A stretch of 64,000 nucleotides of DNA from Candidatus Melainabacteria bacterium (lineage in GTDB: Bacteria; Cyanobacteriota; Vampirovibrionia; Obscuribacterales; Obscuribacteraceae), in assembly GCA_003151275.1 (NCBI GenBank), contig PLXC01000094.1, positions 6,101 through 70,100 of the forward strand, written 5' to 3'. The notes under the pieces were generated by a model. The model did no database searches and was not told where the DNA came from. It saw nothing but the letters and a program-made list of their open reading frames with translations. Of the stretch, positions 53,827 to 63,332 are shown one piece after another (positions within the stretch are counted from its first letter, which is position 1; every line of letters begins with the position of its first letter). The position numbers and the translations under genes were made by a program.

Positions 53827-55650
53827 TCAGTTTAAATCAACTCGATTTAGTAGACGTCCAGAAGTTAGACCAGCGATCGATATCATTCCGGTGTCGTGTA
53901 GCAACTGCACTTGCGCAATGTTGTAATCGATAATAGCTTGGGCCTTTGAAACCCTGGCTTGAGTAAGGTCACGTTGCGCAGTAATTATGTCCAAGTTGAT
54001 ACCTAAACCGCTTGCTTTCCGAAGTTCAGCAAGACGCAATTCTTCTGCTGAGGACAGGACTTCGTTACTCGCTTCCGCGACATTCCTTTCTTTATCTAAG
54101 ATTTGAAGATAGGAATTGCGAACTTGACTGCACACCGTTTGAAGTTCCTTCTGCGATTGCAAAGCTGCCTGTCGCGCCTCCCATTTCGCACGTATCACGT
54201 CCATTGAATCAACAGTGCCGAAACCTTTCAACCGCCAGTTCGCGTTAACAGTAAACACACCCAGACTTTGCACATTGGACGGTGGGCCGATTCCATACGC
54301 CTGGCCACTCAGTGAAACAGTCGGTTGCAAATTTGCCGCAGAGACGACGATCGCTTTCTTCGCCGCTAATCGAAGTTGTTCGTATTGCTTCAGCTCAGGC
54401 CGATGATCGATTGCCAGTTGCAAAACTTGCCCGACACTTAGATGTGGATCGATCAAACGAATTTTTTGAACTATGTTTGTTGCGGGTTTTAAGTCTTGCC
54501 CGAGATTCATGTTCAACGTGTTGGCCAGGGTGATGGCTGCGCTGCGTCGATTGATTTGCTGATCTACAAGCGCTTGTCTATCTCTCGACAGCTGCGTCTT
54601 TGATTGGAGAACTTCTAAATTTGTTGCCAATCCAGAATGAAAACGACTTTGGTTTCGCTTAAGTTGTTCCTGTGATGTTCGAACAGCATCAATTCTGATT
54701 TGCAACAGCGTATCGGCCAAAACCAAATTGTAATAGTTTTGAGATATGGTCAAGAGGGTGTCACTCAGGGTGGCCTTCTCACCCTGGGACCTAGCTCTGT
54801 AATTGTTACGCGATTGCAAAGCTCCGAACAATACGCTGCCACCACGGTAGGCAAAAAATTCGGCTCCAGCATGCATCACTATGAAAGGCCGATTAACCTT
54901 TACGGTGGCGTCCCGGCCGCTGCCAACGCCACCACCCTGAGTGCTTTGTCCGCCGAAGACGTTAAAAGGCAATCCGACATGCCCGTTGGCAAAATATTCG
55001 CTGTATCCAAAAGTAGGGTCTGGAAGAAATTTGCCGAGCGAAGAATAATATGCAAACTGGTCTTGCTTTGTTTGAGTGCGACTTATAGCCAAATCCAAGT
55101 TTCGGTCAAGCCCTATATTGAGAGCGTCTTTAAGTGTAATCGCGTTGGAAGTGGAGGCGTCTAAAGAAAAAGGACTAAGGTATTCATTTACCGAAATCAG
55201 CGACTCTAACCTTGGAGCGCTGATTGCCATTTCATCGGAAGCAGAAGAATCGTTCCCTGAACTCTTTATTGAATTGGAATCAGAGCCTGAGCTAGACGCA
55301 CCTTTGTAGTCGTCCGGGCTTGCTCCGGTGCTCGCTGGGGTTGGCTGTGATCTCGGCGCGCGCTTCAAGTTCTTCAAATGTTCATCATAATCCTCAGACA
55401 GTCCTTGAACAGTAGCGCTTGCGCGAGCAGAGCCGGCATCATTTAAATGCGCAGAAGAACTGTTTCCGACATCACTTGCTCGCCCAAGTGAGCCTGGATC
55501 GCCTGATTGAGAGCTGCCATACTTTTCAGGCTGAGGGTATGGAGGACGAAGCGGCAAATCATCACTTGCTTTGACTGACTGCCAACCCAGGACGAGCAGC
55601 CCGGTTGCTCCAATCACGCAATTGCGCCAATAGCTTGCTTTCCTAAACAT
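53827..55650 (-). CDS. TolC-family outer membrane channel of the TetR-controlled exporter
   Basis: Outer-membrane component of the pump encoded upstream on the same strand. OEP motifs: NAITLKDALNIGLDRNLDLAI, SQNYYNLVLADTLLQIRI, IDHRPELKQYEQLRLAAKKA, VRNSYLQILDKERNVAEASN, GLGINLDIITAQRDL and AQVQLLHDTGMISIAGLTSGRL. I start at ATG 55650 (MFRKASYWRN), which begins a signal peptide with a lysine/arginine n-region; the frame is open to 55710, where a start overlaps the permease stop by one base. A TetR operator and a TTGCGC-N17-TATGAT promoter lie inside that 60-base extension. Paralogue of 17708-19753. Polar S/N/G-rich linker of ~100 residues after the signal peptide. Confidence 0.88.
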   Translation of the reverse strand: MFRKASYWRNCVIGATGLLVLGWQSVKASDDLPLRPPYPQPEKYGSSQSGDPGSLGRASDVGNSSSAHLNDAGSARASATVQGLSEDYDEHLKNLKRAPRSQPTPASTGASPDDYKGASSSGSDSNSIKSSGNDSSASDEMAISAPRLESLISVNEYLSPFSLDASTSNAITLKDALNIGLDRNLDLAISRTQTKQDQFAYYSSLGKFLPDPTFGYSEYFANGHVGLPFNVFGGQSTQGGGVGSGRDATVKVNRPFIVMHAGAEFFAYRGGSVLFGALQSRNNYRARSQGEKATLSDTLLTISQNYYNLVLADTLLQIRIDAVRTSQEQLKRNQSRFHSGLATNLEVLQSKTQLSRDRQALVDQQINRRSAAITLANTLNMNLGQDLKPATNIVQKIRLIDPHLSVGQVLQLAIDHRPELKQYEQLRLAAKKAIVVSAANLQPTVSLSGQAYGIGPPSNVQSLGVFTVNANWRLKGFGTVDSMDVIRAKWEARQAALQSQKELQTVCSQVRNSYLQILDKERNVAEASNEVLSSAEELRLAELRKASGLGINLDIITAQRDLTQARVSKAQAIIDYNIAQVQLLHDTGMISIAGLTSGRLLNRVDLN

Positions 55651-55656
55651 CAATCG

Positions 55657-55676
55657 ATCATACCAACCGGTATGAT
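55657..55676 (-). promoter_or_regulatory. TetR operator in a tolC promoter
   Basis: ATCATACC-AACC-GGTATGAT, the same half-sites (CATACC/GGTATG) as the operator at 61253-61268. On the minus strand it sits across TTGCGC, 17 bases, TATGAT; transcription would start about seven bases further, close to the ATG at 55650. A second controlled promoter inside the operon, by inference. Confidence 0.75.
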
Positions 55677-55709
55677 ACAGCGCAAGAACCCGTGTGATAA
55701 CGATTAACA

Positions 55710-56843
55710 TTAGTCAAGTTGTTTCCTAAAGCGACTGGCACTAAATGAAAGCAGAATCGTTGCAAACAACAACAAGATTGCTAAATCTTTCCAAATCACA
55801 TCAAGCCCCACACCTTTGAGCAAAATATTACGCACGCACTGTATGTAATACCGTAACGGATTTAAGTAGGTCAAATATCTAAAGAAGTCAGGCATACTCT
55901 CAATCGGGGACAAAGCTCCGGATAATTGAATTAGCGGCAAGTTGAAAAAGAATGAGGTCAAAATAGCTTGACGTTGATTTTTAGAAATTGTCGCGAGAAT
56001 TATGCCGATCGAGATGACAACAAAGATGTAAATGTTTGATGCGAACATATACGTGAAGAAATTGCCGCGGAATGGCACTTGAAACACCACGCGTCCTAAG
56101 GTCACGGCGAGTAGAACCGAACCATTTAGCATCACCAAAAGAGGAATTATTTTTGCGACCAAAATCTCCCAAGATTCCGCTGGTGTCATCAAAAGTTGTT
56201 CCAGAGTTCCTGAATCCTTTTCCTTAACGAGAGTGACCGACGAGACCAAGGTTCCGGTTAACGTCAACACTAAACCGAGAACGCCTGGAATAAAAAACCA
56301 GGATGAGACCAACCCCGGATTGTAGACATATGTCACATCTGCCTTGACCGGGGGCGGTCGGCGCTGTTCAAGCAAATTTCCGAACATGTTGATCATTTGC
56401 GTGGAATAGACCTGAGCAATACCGGCTGTGTTGGCGTCGACCGCATCCAAAATCACTTGCAAGGAAGCCGGACGCGCTTGACTAATTAGCCGATCAAAAT
56501 CTGGTGGTATCACTAGTCCTGCATCAAGCTTGCCGCGCTCAATCGCCTTTGTCAGAGCAACAAGGTTGTCTTGCACGGGTTCAATTTTAAACACACGATT
56601 TTCGACAATGGCTGACACCAATTCCCGACTTTTGTACGTCTTGCATTCGTCAATCACACCTATCCGGAGATATTGAACATCAGGATTGAGAGCCGCTCCA
56701 TAAAGACAGATTTGCACGATTGGAGGAAACATCAAGAGAAACAGCTGTTGCTTATCGCGCAGTATTTGCTTTGTTTCCTTGACGATCAGTGCACGCAATC
56801 GCTCGCCGAACAAGAATTTGAATAATCTATCGAGTATGTTCAT
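55710..56843 (-). CDS. ABC-2 type permease, second subunit
   Basis: About 377 residues, ABC-2 membrane subunit: N-terminal helix after KETKQILRDKQQLFLLMFPP, a large extracytoplasmic domain, and C-terminal helices with VKEKDSGTLEQLLMTPAESWEILVAKIIPLL and PIESMPDFFRYLTYLNPLRYYIQ, the typical ABC2_membrane signature. Its ATG (56843) overlaps the previous permease stop as ATGA, so the extra frame to 56930 is not used. It is homologous to YhhJ-like permeases working with YhiH-type fused ATPases. Confidence 0.9.
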   Translation of the reverse strand: MNILDRLFKFLFGERLRALIVKETKQILRDKQQLFLLMFPPIVQICLYGAALNPDVQYLRIGVIDECKTYKSRELVSAIVENRVFKIEPVQDNLVALTKAIERGKLDAGLVIPPDFDRLISQARPASLQVILDAVDANTAGIAQVYSTQMINMFGNLLEQRRPPPVKADVTYVYNPGLVSSWFFIPGVLGLVLTLTGTLVSSVTLVKEKDSGTLEQLLMTPAESWEILVAKIIPLLVMLNGSVLLAVTLGRVVFQVPFRGNFFTYMFASNIYIFVVISIGIILATISKNQRQAILTSFFFNLPLIQLSGALSPIESMPDFFRYLTYLNPLRYYIQCVRNILLKGVGLDVIWKDLAILLLFATILLSFSASRFRKQLD

Positions 56844-57946
56844 GATTGAAGTTGCATCTTGCTGAGATTCTTTCTTGCGATTTGAAAAAAGAATATGGCG
56901 CTGGCTGCTAAAATCAAGGGCAGGTACCAATCGTAAATCCAGCCGCCGCCGCGGACAAAGGCGTCACGAGACAACTGCACAAACCACCGTGCTGGCACCA
57001 ACACGGTGACGTATGAGAGTGGGTAAACGATATTTCTAATCGGATATAAATATCCTGAAAGCAAGAGAGCAGTGGTGAAACCTCCCGTAGCAACCGCCTG
57101 CACCGCAGTGCTTTGCGAGTTCGTGCGAGTGCCAATCATGGTGCCAAAGCATACGGAACTGAGCACAAACATCAAGGCGCCCAAAACATACGGAGTCGGA
57201 TCGCCGACGAAGCTAATACCGAAACACACCATCGCTACCGAAATGAGGAAGACAGCCTCAAGAAAGCCGACAATAAGATAGGCAAGAATTTTTCCACCAA
57301 TAAATTCCACTGCAGTTATGCTGGATGCGTAGACCTGCAAGATGGTGCCAGATTCCTTCTCTCGCACCATCGCCAAAGCAGCAAGGAGCGAGGGGTAAAT
57401 CCACAAGCACACGGCCAATGCTCCGGGTACCACATACAAACTCTCTTTACGACCTGGGTTGAACCATAAACGAATGTCTGTGTTAAAAATAGGATGATCG
57501 ACTGAGAGGTGGTTCGCCACAATGAAACCATTGGTAGTTCCAATAATACTGTTCTTGATCACTCGCGCGTTGTTCACGTCTGTCGCATCAACGAAAACTT
57601 GAAAATGCGCCTGGTGACCGCTGCGTATTTCTCGCGAAAACTCCGGCGGTATGATCACGGCTGCTTTAGCATAACCGGTATCCATAGCCGATTCCAGCGG
57701 ATGCTTACCATTCCACTTATGCGCATCGAATTGGGAATTCTTAAAAATCCTATCGATCAAATCAGCGCTGAGTGTTCCATTATCGTAATTTTGAACAACC
57801 AGCGATATGTTTTTGATTTCCAATCGAACGCCGTAGCCAAATAGCAGCAAGCTAAGCAATGGCAGCACAAAAGCAAGCGCCACAGTCAGTTTGTCGCGAA
57901 CAAACTGAGTCAATTCTTTTTTGCATTGAGACATTAGTTTCTTCAT
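56840..57946 (-). CDS. ABC-2 type permease, first subunit
   Basis: 368 residues with the same design: KKELTQFVRDKLTVALAFVLPLLSLLLFGYG at the N-terminus, a periplasmic domain, then MVREKESGTILQVYASSITAVEFIGGKILAY and the C-terminal YLYPIRNIVYPLSYVTVLVPARWFVQLSRDAF. The ATG overlaps the ATPase stop by four bases (ATGA), and its own stop overlaps the next permease start by four, showing tight translational coupling. Two different permeases presumably form a heterodimer. Confidence 0.9.
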   Translation of the reverse strand: MKKLMSQCKKELTQFVRDKLTVALAFVLPLLSLLLFGYGVRLEIKNISLVVQNYDNGTLSADLIDRIFKNSQFDAHKWNGKHPLESAMDTGYAKAAVIIPPEFSREIRSGHQAHFQVFVDATDVNNARVIKNSIIGTTNGFIVANHLSVDHPIFNTDIRLWFNPGRKESLYVVPGALAVCLWIYPSLLAALAMVREKESGTILQVYASSITAVEFIGGKILAYLIVGFLEAVFLISVAMVCFGISFVGDPTPYVLGALMFVLSSVCFGTMIGTRTNSQSTAVQAVATGGFTTALLLSGYLYPIRNIVYPLSYVTVLVPARWFVQLSRDAFVRGGGWIYDWYLPLILAASAIFFFQIARKNLSKMQLQS

Positions 57947-59898
57947 TGATTCTTATCGCTCGCTCTCTGAACGATGCCGATAAAAGCGTCCTCGAGAGAA
58001 AAACCAATATCTCGACTTCTAATCACATTCACGCCCGCATTTTTCAACGCTTGCAGAATCGCCGGCAATTCTTTCTCCGGTTCTTCCAAGGCAACGTGCA
58101 GCGCATCGGCGAAGATGGAAACTTTCCAAGCATCCACGCTCTCACGTATTATTCGCGCCGCCTCTTGTGTATTTTCGACAAGGATCTCTACCAACTTACC
58201 TGGCTGAGCCTGTTTAATCTGCGAGGGAGAACCCTGCACCACAATTTCACCTGCCACCATAAATGCTAGATTTTGACAATGCTCTGCTTCTTCCAAGAAG
58301 TGTGTGGTCACCAATACAGCGGTGCCGTTGCGAGCAAATTGCCTGATATATTGCCATAACTGGCGGCGGGCCAGAGGATCCACCCCAGACGTTGGTTCAT
58401 CTAAAAACAAAATTTCCGGTTGGTGCATAACAGAGGCCGCGAAGGAGAGACGCTGCTTCCAACCACCAGGAAGAGATTTCGTCAGTAATCCTTCTTGTCC
58501 TTTCAATCCGCAACTGGATAAGGCCCAGTCTATTTTCTCGCGTCGCTCATTGTCGGTGACTTCGTACACACCACAATAAAATTCCAGATTTTCTTTGACG
58601 CTCAAGTCATCGTAAAGCGTAAATTTTTGGCTCATATAGCCGATGCGCTTCCGCAGAGCAGAACTGCGCAAATCGCTTTTTGCACCTGCCAATACCATCT
58701 GTCCCTGGCTCGGAGTGAGCAGTCCACACAACATCTTAATCGTCGTTGTTTTACCGGCGCCATTTGCACCAAGCAATCCAAAGATTTCTCCATAGCCGAC
58801 CTTCAAGCTAACAGACTTGACGGCTTGGAAATTACCGAAATGAATACCGATATTGTCGGCACCTATCGCTAGTTTCCCTGCTTGTGAATTTTTCTGGGGG
58901 CGGTCACGAAATTTATAGGATCTGTCGTTCGAGTCGTGCGCGGTTCCAGAACGCAACGTACTAACAAAAACATTTTCCAAACTCGGTTCAGATACGATGA
59001 TGCTTGGATGATCGTCACCCTCTTGTTTAGCCAGATTTTGAACGAATGCCGTGCCTTCAGCAACATCCGGGGTGAGGACGTCTAAACGGTCACCAAACTC
59101 TTGAACGTCGGATATGACACGTGACTTATTTGCCTGATTCGTTAAAGCACCTTGCAGTTTTGTCAGTTCAATCGAATGTACCTCTAAGCGGTGCATGCCG
59201 AGCGAGGCAATCAAATCACGAGGTGTACCGATTTGTTTGATCACTCCGTCGTTGATCAGCGCCACGCGGTTGCATCGTTCAGCCTCGTCCAGATACGGGG
59301 TTGCCACGGCGGTGGTCACTCCCTCTGCAGCGACCTCGGCGAGCACGTCCCAAAATTCTCTTCTGGATACTGGATCAACGCCCGTTGTCGGTTCATCCAA
59401 CAGCAAAATTTCAGGAGCAGAAACGAGCGCACAACACAACGCAAGCTTTTGTTTCATGCCGCCTGAAAGTTGACCAGCCAGTCGCGAACGGAACTTATAA
59501 AGATCCATAAGCTCCAAATATCGCTTACTTCGAACTTGGAATTGGTCATCCGAAACTTCCCTGACTCCAGCGCTGTAAACCAAATTTTCGTCAATGCTCA
59601 AATCTAAATGAAGAGAGAACTGCTGGGTCAAGTAGCCAATTTTTTTTCGAGCCAGCCGGGGCGTTTGTCCCAAAATACTGATATCACCTGAAGTGGCATC
59701 CATTACTCCACCAAGCACGTGAAATGTACTTGTCTTGCCGGCACCGTCTGGTCCAATCAATCCAAATATTTCACCACGCTCGATGGCAAATGAAATTCCT
59801 TTTACGGCTTCAAAGTTGCCGTAATTCTTGGTCAAATTATTAACTTCAATTACAAGCGAAGTGGATCTGTTGCTAACAGGTATCACCGCACTGCTCAA
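57943..59898 (-). CDS. Fused double ATP-binding ABC protein
   Basis: 651 residues carrying two nucleotide-binding domains. First: Walker A GPDGAGKT (residues 49-56, D where N is usual), signature LSGGMKQK, Walker B ILLLDEPTTGVDP. Second: Walker A GANGAGKT, signature LPGGWKQR (the serine replaced by P), Walker B EILFLDEPTSGVDP. This is the RbbA/YhiH-like arrangement without the C-terminal membrane part. TTG start at 59898 overlaps the upstream stop by four bases; GTG at 59886 is an alternative. Confidence 0.92.
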   Translation of the reverse strand: MSSAVIPVSNRSTSLVIEVNNLTKNYGNFEAVKGISFAIERGEIFGLIGPDGAGKTSTFHVLGGVMDATSGDISILGQTPRLARKKIGYLTQQFSLHLDLSIDENLVYSAGVREVSDDQFQVRSKRYLELMDLYKFRSRLAGQLSGGMKQKLALCCALVSAPEILLLDEPTTGVDPVSRREFWDVLAEVAAEGVTTAVATPYLDEAERCNRVALINDGVIKQIGTPRDLIASLGMHRLEVHSIELTKLQGALTNQANKSRVISDVQEFGDRLDVLTPDVAEGTAFVQNLAKQEGDDHPSIIVSEPSLENVFVSTLRSGTAHDSNDRSYKFRDRPQKNSQAGKLAIGADNIGIHFGNFQAVKSVSLKVGYGEIFGLLGANGAGKTTTIKMLCGLLTPSQGQMVLAGAKSDLRSSALRKRIGYMSQKFTLYDDLSVKENLEFYCGVYEVTDNERREKIDWALSSCGLKGQEGLLTKSLPGGWKQRLSFAASVMHQPEILFLDEPTSGVDPLARRQLWQYIRQFARNGTAVLVTTHFLEEAEHCQNLAFMVAGEIVVQGSPSQIKQAQPGKLVEILVENTQEAARIIRESVDAWKVSIFADALHVALEEPEKELPAILQALKNAGVNVIRSRDIGFSLEDAFIGIVQRASDKNQ

Positions 59899-61220
59899 CT
59901 ATTCTTGGCTCCAGAACCCGAGCTTACATCAATGTCTGCATCGGCAGGCATGCCAGGCTTGGCATAATTGTCCGGGTTTTCGATCATGATTTTGATACCA
60001 AAAACTTGTTTGACGCGATCATCTTTGAAATATATGTTTTCTGGTGTAAAACTGGCCTCTGGATCGATTTCGATCACCTTTCCGTGAATACCGTGTTTGG
60101 GATCTGAGTCGTAATAAATCAGCGCCGCTTGGTTCAGCCGCACCTTTCCAATCTCACTATCGGGAACGTAGCCGCGCAGAAAAATCGTGTCCAAGTTGAT
60201 CAACGAAATCACTGTCTGTCCGGCCGCAACCACAGCGCCGGGTTCTACTGTTCGAGCGGTGACGATGCCACGCTGAGGACTTTTGATATTCAAATAATCG
60301 ATATTGGATTGAATTTCATCGATCGATGCCTTGGCATTGCGCACCTCGAGCTTGGCTCTTGAAACAGCAGCTTCATTTTGCGCTACTGTTTTCAGATTGG
60401 ACTCTTGCTGACTCAATCGAATTGGCGGATTCAGAGAGTTGCTACGCGCTTGCGTCAAAGCAGCTTGGGCAGCGACGATTTGCTTTGCCGCAGATGAAAC
60501 CGCAGCTTGTCGGGCAACTACAGTTGCTGTTGCCGATTTAAAAGTACTGTGCGCTTGATCCGCTTCGTCTTGCGTCACCGCACCCTGCACCACTAACTCG
60601 TCGTATCTATTGATTCTTATTTTGGCGAGATCAAGATCTGCTTTGGCTTGAGTTTCTTGCGCTACCGCTTGAGCGTAAAGCGCTTGCTGGGATGCTACGT
60701 TCGCTTGCGCCTGCTGTATTCTTCCTTGTGCATCTTCGCGCGCTTGACTGACGTTCAATTTGGATTGTTGAACTTGCTCACGAGCGGCCGCAAGCTGTGC
60801 TTCCGCTTCCTTAATCGATTCATGCGACTGCTCCCAGCGCGCGGTGGCACCACGCAACTGAGCCTGAATGTCTGCATCGCTCAGCTTAACCAAAAGCTGC
60901 CCTGCTTTGACCTCTTCGCCCTCTCGATTGGATATGGACTCAACTCGACCGGCGATCTTAGCGCCAACGTTGGTTTCGTAACCTTCCAATCTTCCACTGA
61001 CTCTTAGCCAACCGGGCTTGCCTTCCGGCTTGTTGCGGAAGAAAAAAAATGTGCCCAACCCAGCCAAGACAAGAAGGAGCAGGCCAATACGCAAAATCAT
61101 TTTAAAATTGGGTCTAGCTTTGGCTGAGGAGACAGAAGTCGGCTTGTCATCAGGCGTTGAAACAGGGGCAATCGCTTTACTGGCGCCCTGACCTAAACTC
61201 GAATCGTTGCTTGTATCCAT
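59895..61220 (-). CDS. HlyD/EmrA-family membrane fusion protein
   Basis: Periplasmic adaptor, 441 residues. Polar N-terminus, one membrane helix (MILRIGLLLLVLAGLGTFFFFRN), a biotinyl-lipoyl half (LEGYETNVGAKIAGRVESISNREGEEVKAGQLLVKL), a very long glutamine/alanine-rich coiled-coil hairpin (residues ~115-290), and the second half (NIKSPQRGIVTARTVEPGAVV), closing with beta-barrel residues. Together with the fused ATPase, two permeases and TolC it makes a complete tripartite exporter. The ATG (61218-61220) is 33 bases from the TetR operator. Confidence 0.92.
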   Translation of the reverse strand: MDTSNDSSLGQGASKAIAPVSTPDDKPTSVSSAKARPNFKMILRIGLLLLVLAGLGTFFFFRNKPEGKPGWLRVSGRLEGYETNVGAKIAGRVESISNREGEEVKAGQLLVKLSDADIQAQLRGATARWEQSHESIKEAEAQLAAAREQVQQSKLNVSQAREDAQGRIQQAQANVASQQALYAQAVAQETQAKADLDLAKIRINRYDELVVQGAVTQDEADQAHSTFKSATATVVARQAAVSSAAKQIVAAQAALTQARSNSLNPPIRLSQQESNLKTVAQNEAAVSRAKLEVRNAKASIDEIQSNIDYLNIKSPQRGIVTARTVEPGAVVAAGQTVISLINLDTIFLRGYVPDSEIGKVRLNQAALIYYDSDPKHGIHGKVIEIDPEASFTPENIYFKDDRVKQVFGIKIMIENPDNYAKPGMPADADIDVSSGSGAKNS

Positions 61221-61252
61221 GCAAACTTCCTGAACTTGAGGTATTATCTTAC

Positions 61253-61268
61253 CATACCGATCGGTATG
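61253..61268. promoter_or_regulatory. TetR operator in the divergent promoter
   Basis: Perfect 16-base palindrome CATACCGATCGGTATG in the 61-base space between hlyD (minus) and tetR (plus). It is the natural site for the TetR protein encoded at 61282; a related site is at 55657-55676. Confidence 0.87.
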
Positions 61269-61281
61269 ACACGAGATTCAT

Positions 61282-61968
61282 ATGAAGAAGTCGAGCCAAA
61301 GCAAATCGAATTTGACGAATCCGCCGAAGTCTCGTCGCGAAATAAAAAAGTTTTGGACTGAATCAGGAGAGCTTGATCTTTCCGAAGCATCTAAGAAAAA
61401 AAGATCTCAGATCATAGAGGCCGCGCTTGACACTTTTTTAGAACTTGGCTACGAAGGCGCCAGCATGAATTTAGTGGCGGAACGTGCAGGCGTCATCAAA
61501 CAAACTATTTACAGTCACTTTCAAGACAAGCAATCACTTTTCAGGGAAGTGATCAAAACTCTTACAGTTGATTACGTGCAAAATGCCTTGAAAAAACCGA
61601 AGATGATCGGCCAGCCACTGCCAGCGGTGCTGCGAGAAATCGCCGAAACGATTTTGAGACGCCACCAAGATCCTCAACACATTCGATTCGTGCGCACTAT
61701 GATCGGAGAAGCGGAAAGATTCCCTGAACTTGCCAAACTGTTCACGGACACAACCGTCAAGCCTGTTTTGGAGCTAGTGGTGACACTTATAACGAGCCAA
61801 AGTGACTACAAGTTTACGGATCCCGATTCATTCGCCCGAGTTTTTATCGGTACTATTGTGAATCACTGCCTTCAACAGCACATTTTGCACGGTCGCGAAC
61901 TTTTGCCATTTGATTCGAAACGCCTTGTCAACGAACTCGTCTTACTTGTTGACATGCATCGAAAATAA
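61282..61968 (+). CDS. TetR-family repressor of the exporter operon
   Basis: 228 residues. After a basic 37-residue extension, RSQIIEAALDTFLELGYEGASMNLVAERAGVIKQTIYSHFQDKQSLF is the TetR helix-turn-helix (residues ~41-87). The C-terminal part (LRRHQDPQHIRFVRTMIGEAERFPELAKLF) resembles AefR-like ligand domains. It is divergent from the HlyD-ABC-ABC-ABC-TolC operon, with the palindrome between them, so autoregulation and repression of the pump are expected. The inducer is unknown. Confidence 0.92.
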   Translation: MKKSSQSKSNLTNPPKSRREIKKFWTESGELDLSEASKKKRSQIIEAALDTFLELGYEGASMNLVAERAGVIKQTIYSHFQDKQSLFREVIKTLTVDYVQNALKKPKMIGQPLPAVLREIAETILRRHQDPQHIRFVRTMIGEAERFPELAKLFTDTTVKPVLELVVTLITSQSDYKFTDPDSFARVFIGTIVNHCLQQHILHGRELLPFDSKRLVNELVLLVDMHRK

Positions 61969-62303
61969 ATTCAAGAAATCAAGCAGATTAACAATGCGTT
62001 TTTCTGTGCATGATTGAAAATACGGAGACTTGATCCAACAAATTATCGGACATCCACACTCAATTAGGAGACTTGGTTAAGCACCTGAATTGCCGTTCCT
62101 GCCTCATATTTTCGATCTTAGCTTGGTCCACAGAAATTTTTAATATAAGGCGAAGACTATGAACGACATTTTAGTCTACTATATATACGATTCAATGATC
62201 GACCGGCGGTTACTATCCAAGCAACCATCGACCAAGCAATTAGAAGCATATGTTGCTTGGTCCATTTTTGAACAACAACAACTTTCACTTGCTGGAGAAA
62301 ACA
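61969..62303. other. Intergenic stretch with a hairpin and a doubtful 50-codon frame
   Basis: A frame of 50 codons (62159-62311, ATG preceded by AAGG) overlaps the start of the secreted protein by eight bases; composition is odd and coding is doubtful. CCAAGCAAC (62216-62224) pairs perfectly with GTTGCTTGG (62253-62261). These may be part of the leader of the following gene. Confidence 0.35.
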
Positions 62304-63095
62304 ATGCGTAAAGTAGTTTTATCAATCTGCACCACCTTAGGCCTTTGCGCATCGGTGGTTAGCGCATCTGCACAGAGCACACCAGTTCAATTTATTGGAC
62401 AACCCTTTGTCGCTGGAAACACTGCCTTGTTTACCACTGCGCTTATCAATCTCAACCTTTTCAACTTCTTTAGTGGCTTAAACCCTGATGGTACTTCAAT
62501 TAGATCCCAGGGATTCCTTGGTGCCGGCAGACCTTCCTTTGGCAACCCTGATCGGATCGGTTCGAGTACCGGAACCACAACCACGCCCACACCTCTCCAA
62601 GGTACTAACCAACTTGAGATTGTCATGACGGGTTTCGAAAATTCCACAAATCCACAATTTGCGAGCACCGGAATTGCCTTTCCAAATCCTGGAAACGTAC
62701 CGATAAACAGTATTTCTTTTCAGTATTCTCCTCTGAGTGGCACCACAGGTCTTGTCACAAACGACTTCACTCAGGCGCCTCTTCTGGCAATTGTTGACAA
62801 CAACGGACACAGATCCAGACTGCTGCCAGTTACGTCCGGTTTGCTAGCTACCAACGCTGCCTTGAACACGTTCAACGCTGCTTTCAATTCCTCATCTACT
62901 TCAACTGCGGCTACTCTGACTGAAGGATTCATGACTTCAACCTTCACAGCAGATCAGTTAGGCATACAAGGCAATGTCACCGAGTTCGGACTGGTATACG
63001 TGAGAAGCGGAGTTGTTTTGATCCAGAACGTCAGCATCAACGGCGGCCAAGGGATTGGCATTTTTGTTGAAAATACCAATAACTATCCTTTTTAA
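62304..63095 (+). CDS. Secreted beta-rich protein of unknown function
   Basis: Not recognised, 263 residues. Signal peptide MRKVVLSICTTLGLCASVVSASA. The mature part is rich in N, T, F, S and G with few lysines, compatible with a surface or periplasmic beta-structure. ATG at 62304 has GGAG seven bases upstream; the frame is open to 62250. It ends before a strong terminator (63164). It is unrelated in sequence to the secreted pair at 10.6-12.9 kb. Confidence 0.7.
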   Translation: MRKVVLSICTTLGLCASVVSASAQSTPVQFIGQPFVAGNTALFTTALINLNLFNFFSGLNPDGTSIRSQGFLGAGRPSFGNPDRIGSSTGTTTTPTPLQGTNQLEIVMTGFENSTNPQFASTGIAFPNPGNVPINSISFQYSPLSGTTGLVTNDFTQAPLLAIVDNNGHRSRLLPVTSGLLATNAALNTFNAAFNSSSTSTAATLTEGFMTSTFTADQLGIQGNVTEFGLVYVRSGVVLIQNVSINGGQGIGIFVENTNNYPF

Positions 63096-63163
63096 GATCG
63101 GGCTCTAAAAGCAAGACGGGCCACTCTAAAAGAGAGACCTCTTGGACGACAAGCTAATATAAG

Positions 63164-63195
63164 TGGTCAATGGCAATTTAGCCATTGACCATTTT
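63164..63195 (+). terminator. Rho-independent terminator
   Basis: Perfect 11-base stem TGGTCAATGGC/GCCATTGACCA with a six-base loop, followed by TTTT. It lies 69 bases after the secreted protein's stop. Confidence 0.9.
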
Positions 63196-63332
63196 GCATA
63201 AGCCGCTTTCGCTTTCAACAGCCCCGTTTTGTCGGCATGAACAAAGGCGGCACTGGGCCGCCGCCTGTGGTGGCATGACGATTTGCCATGAAAGCGACAG
63301 TCAGTTCGGGGTATTATCACTTGCACGGTACT

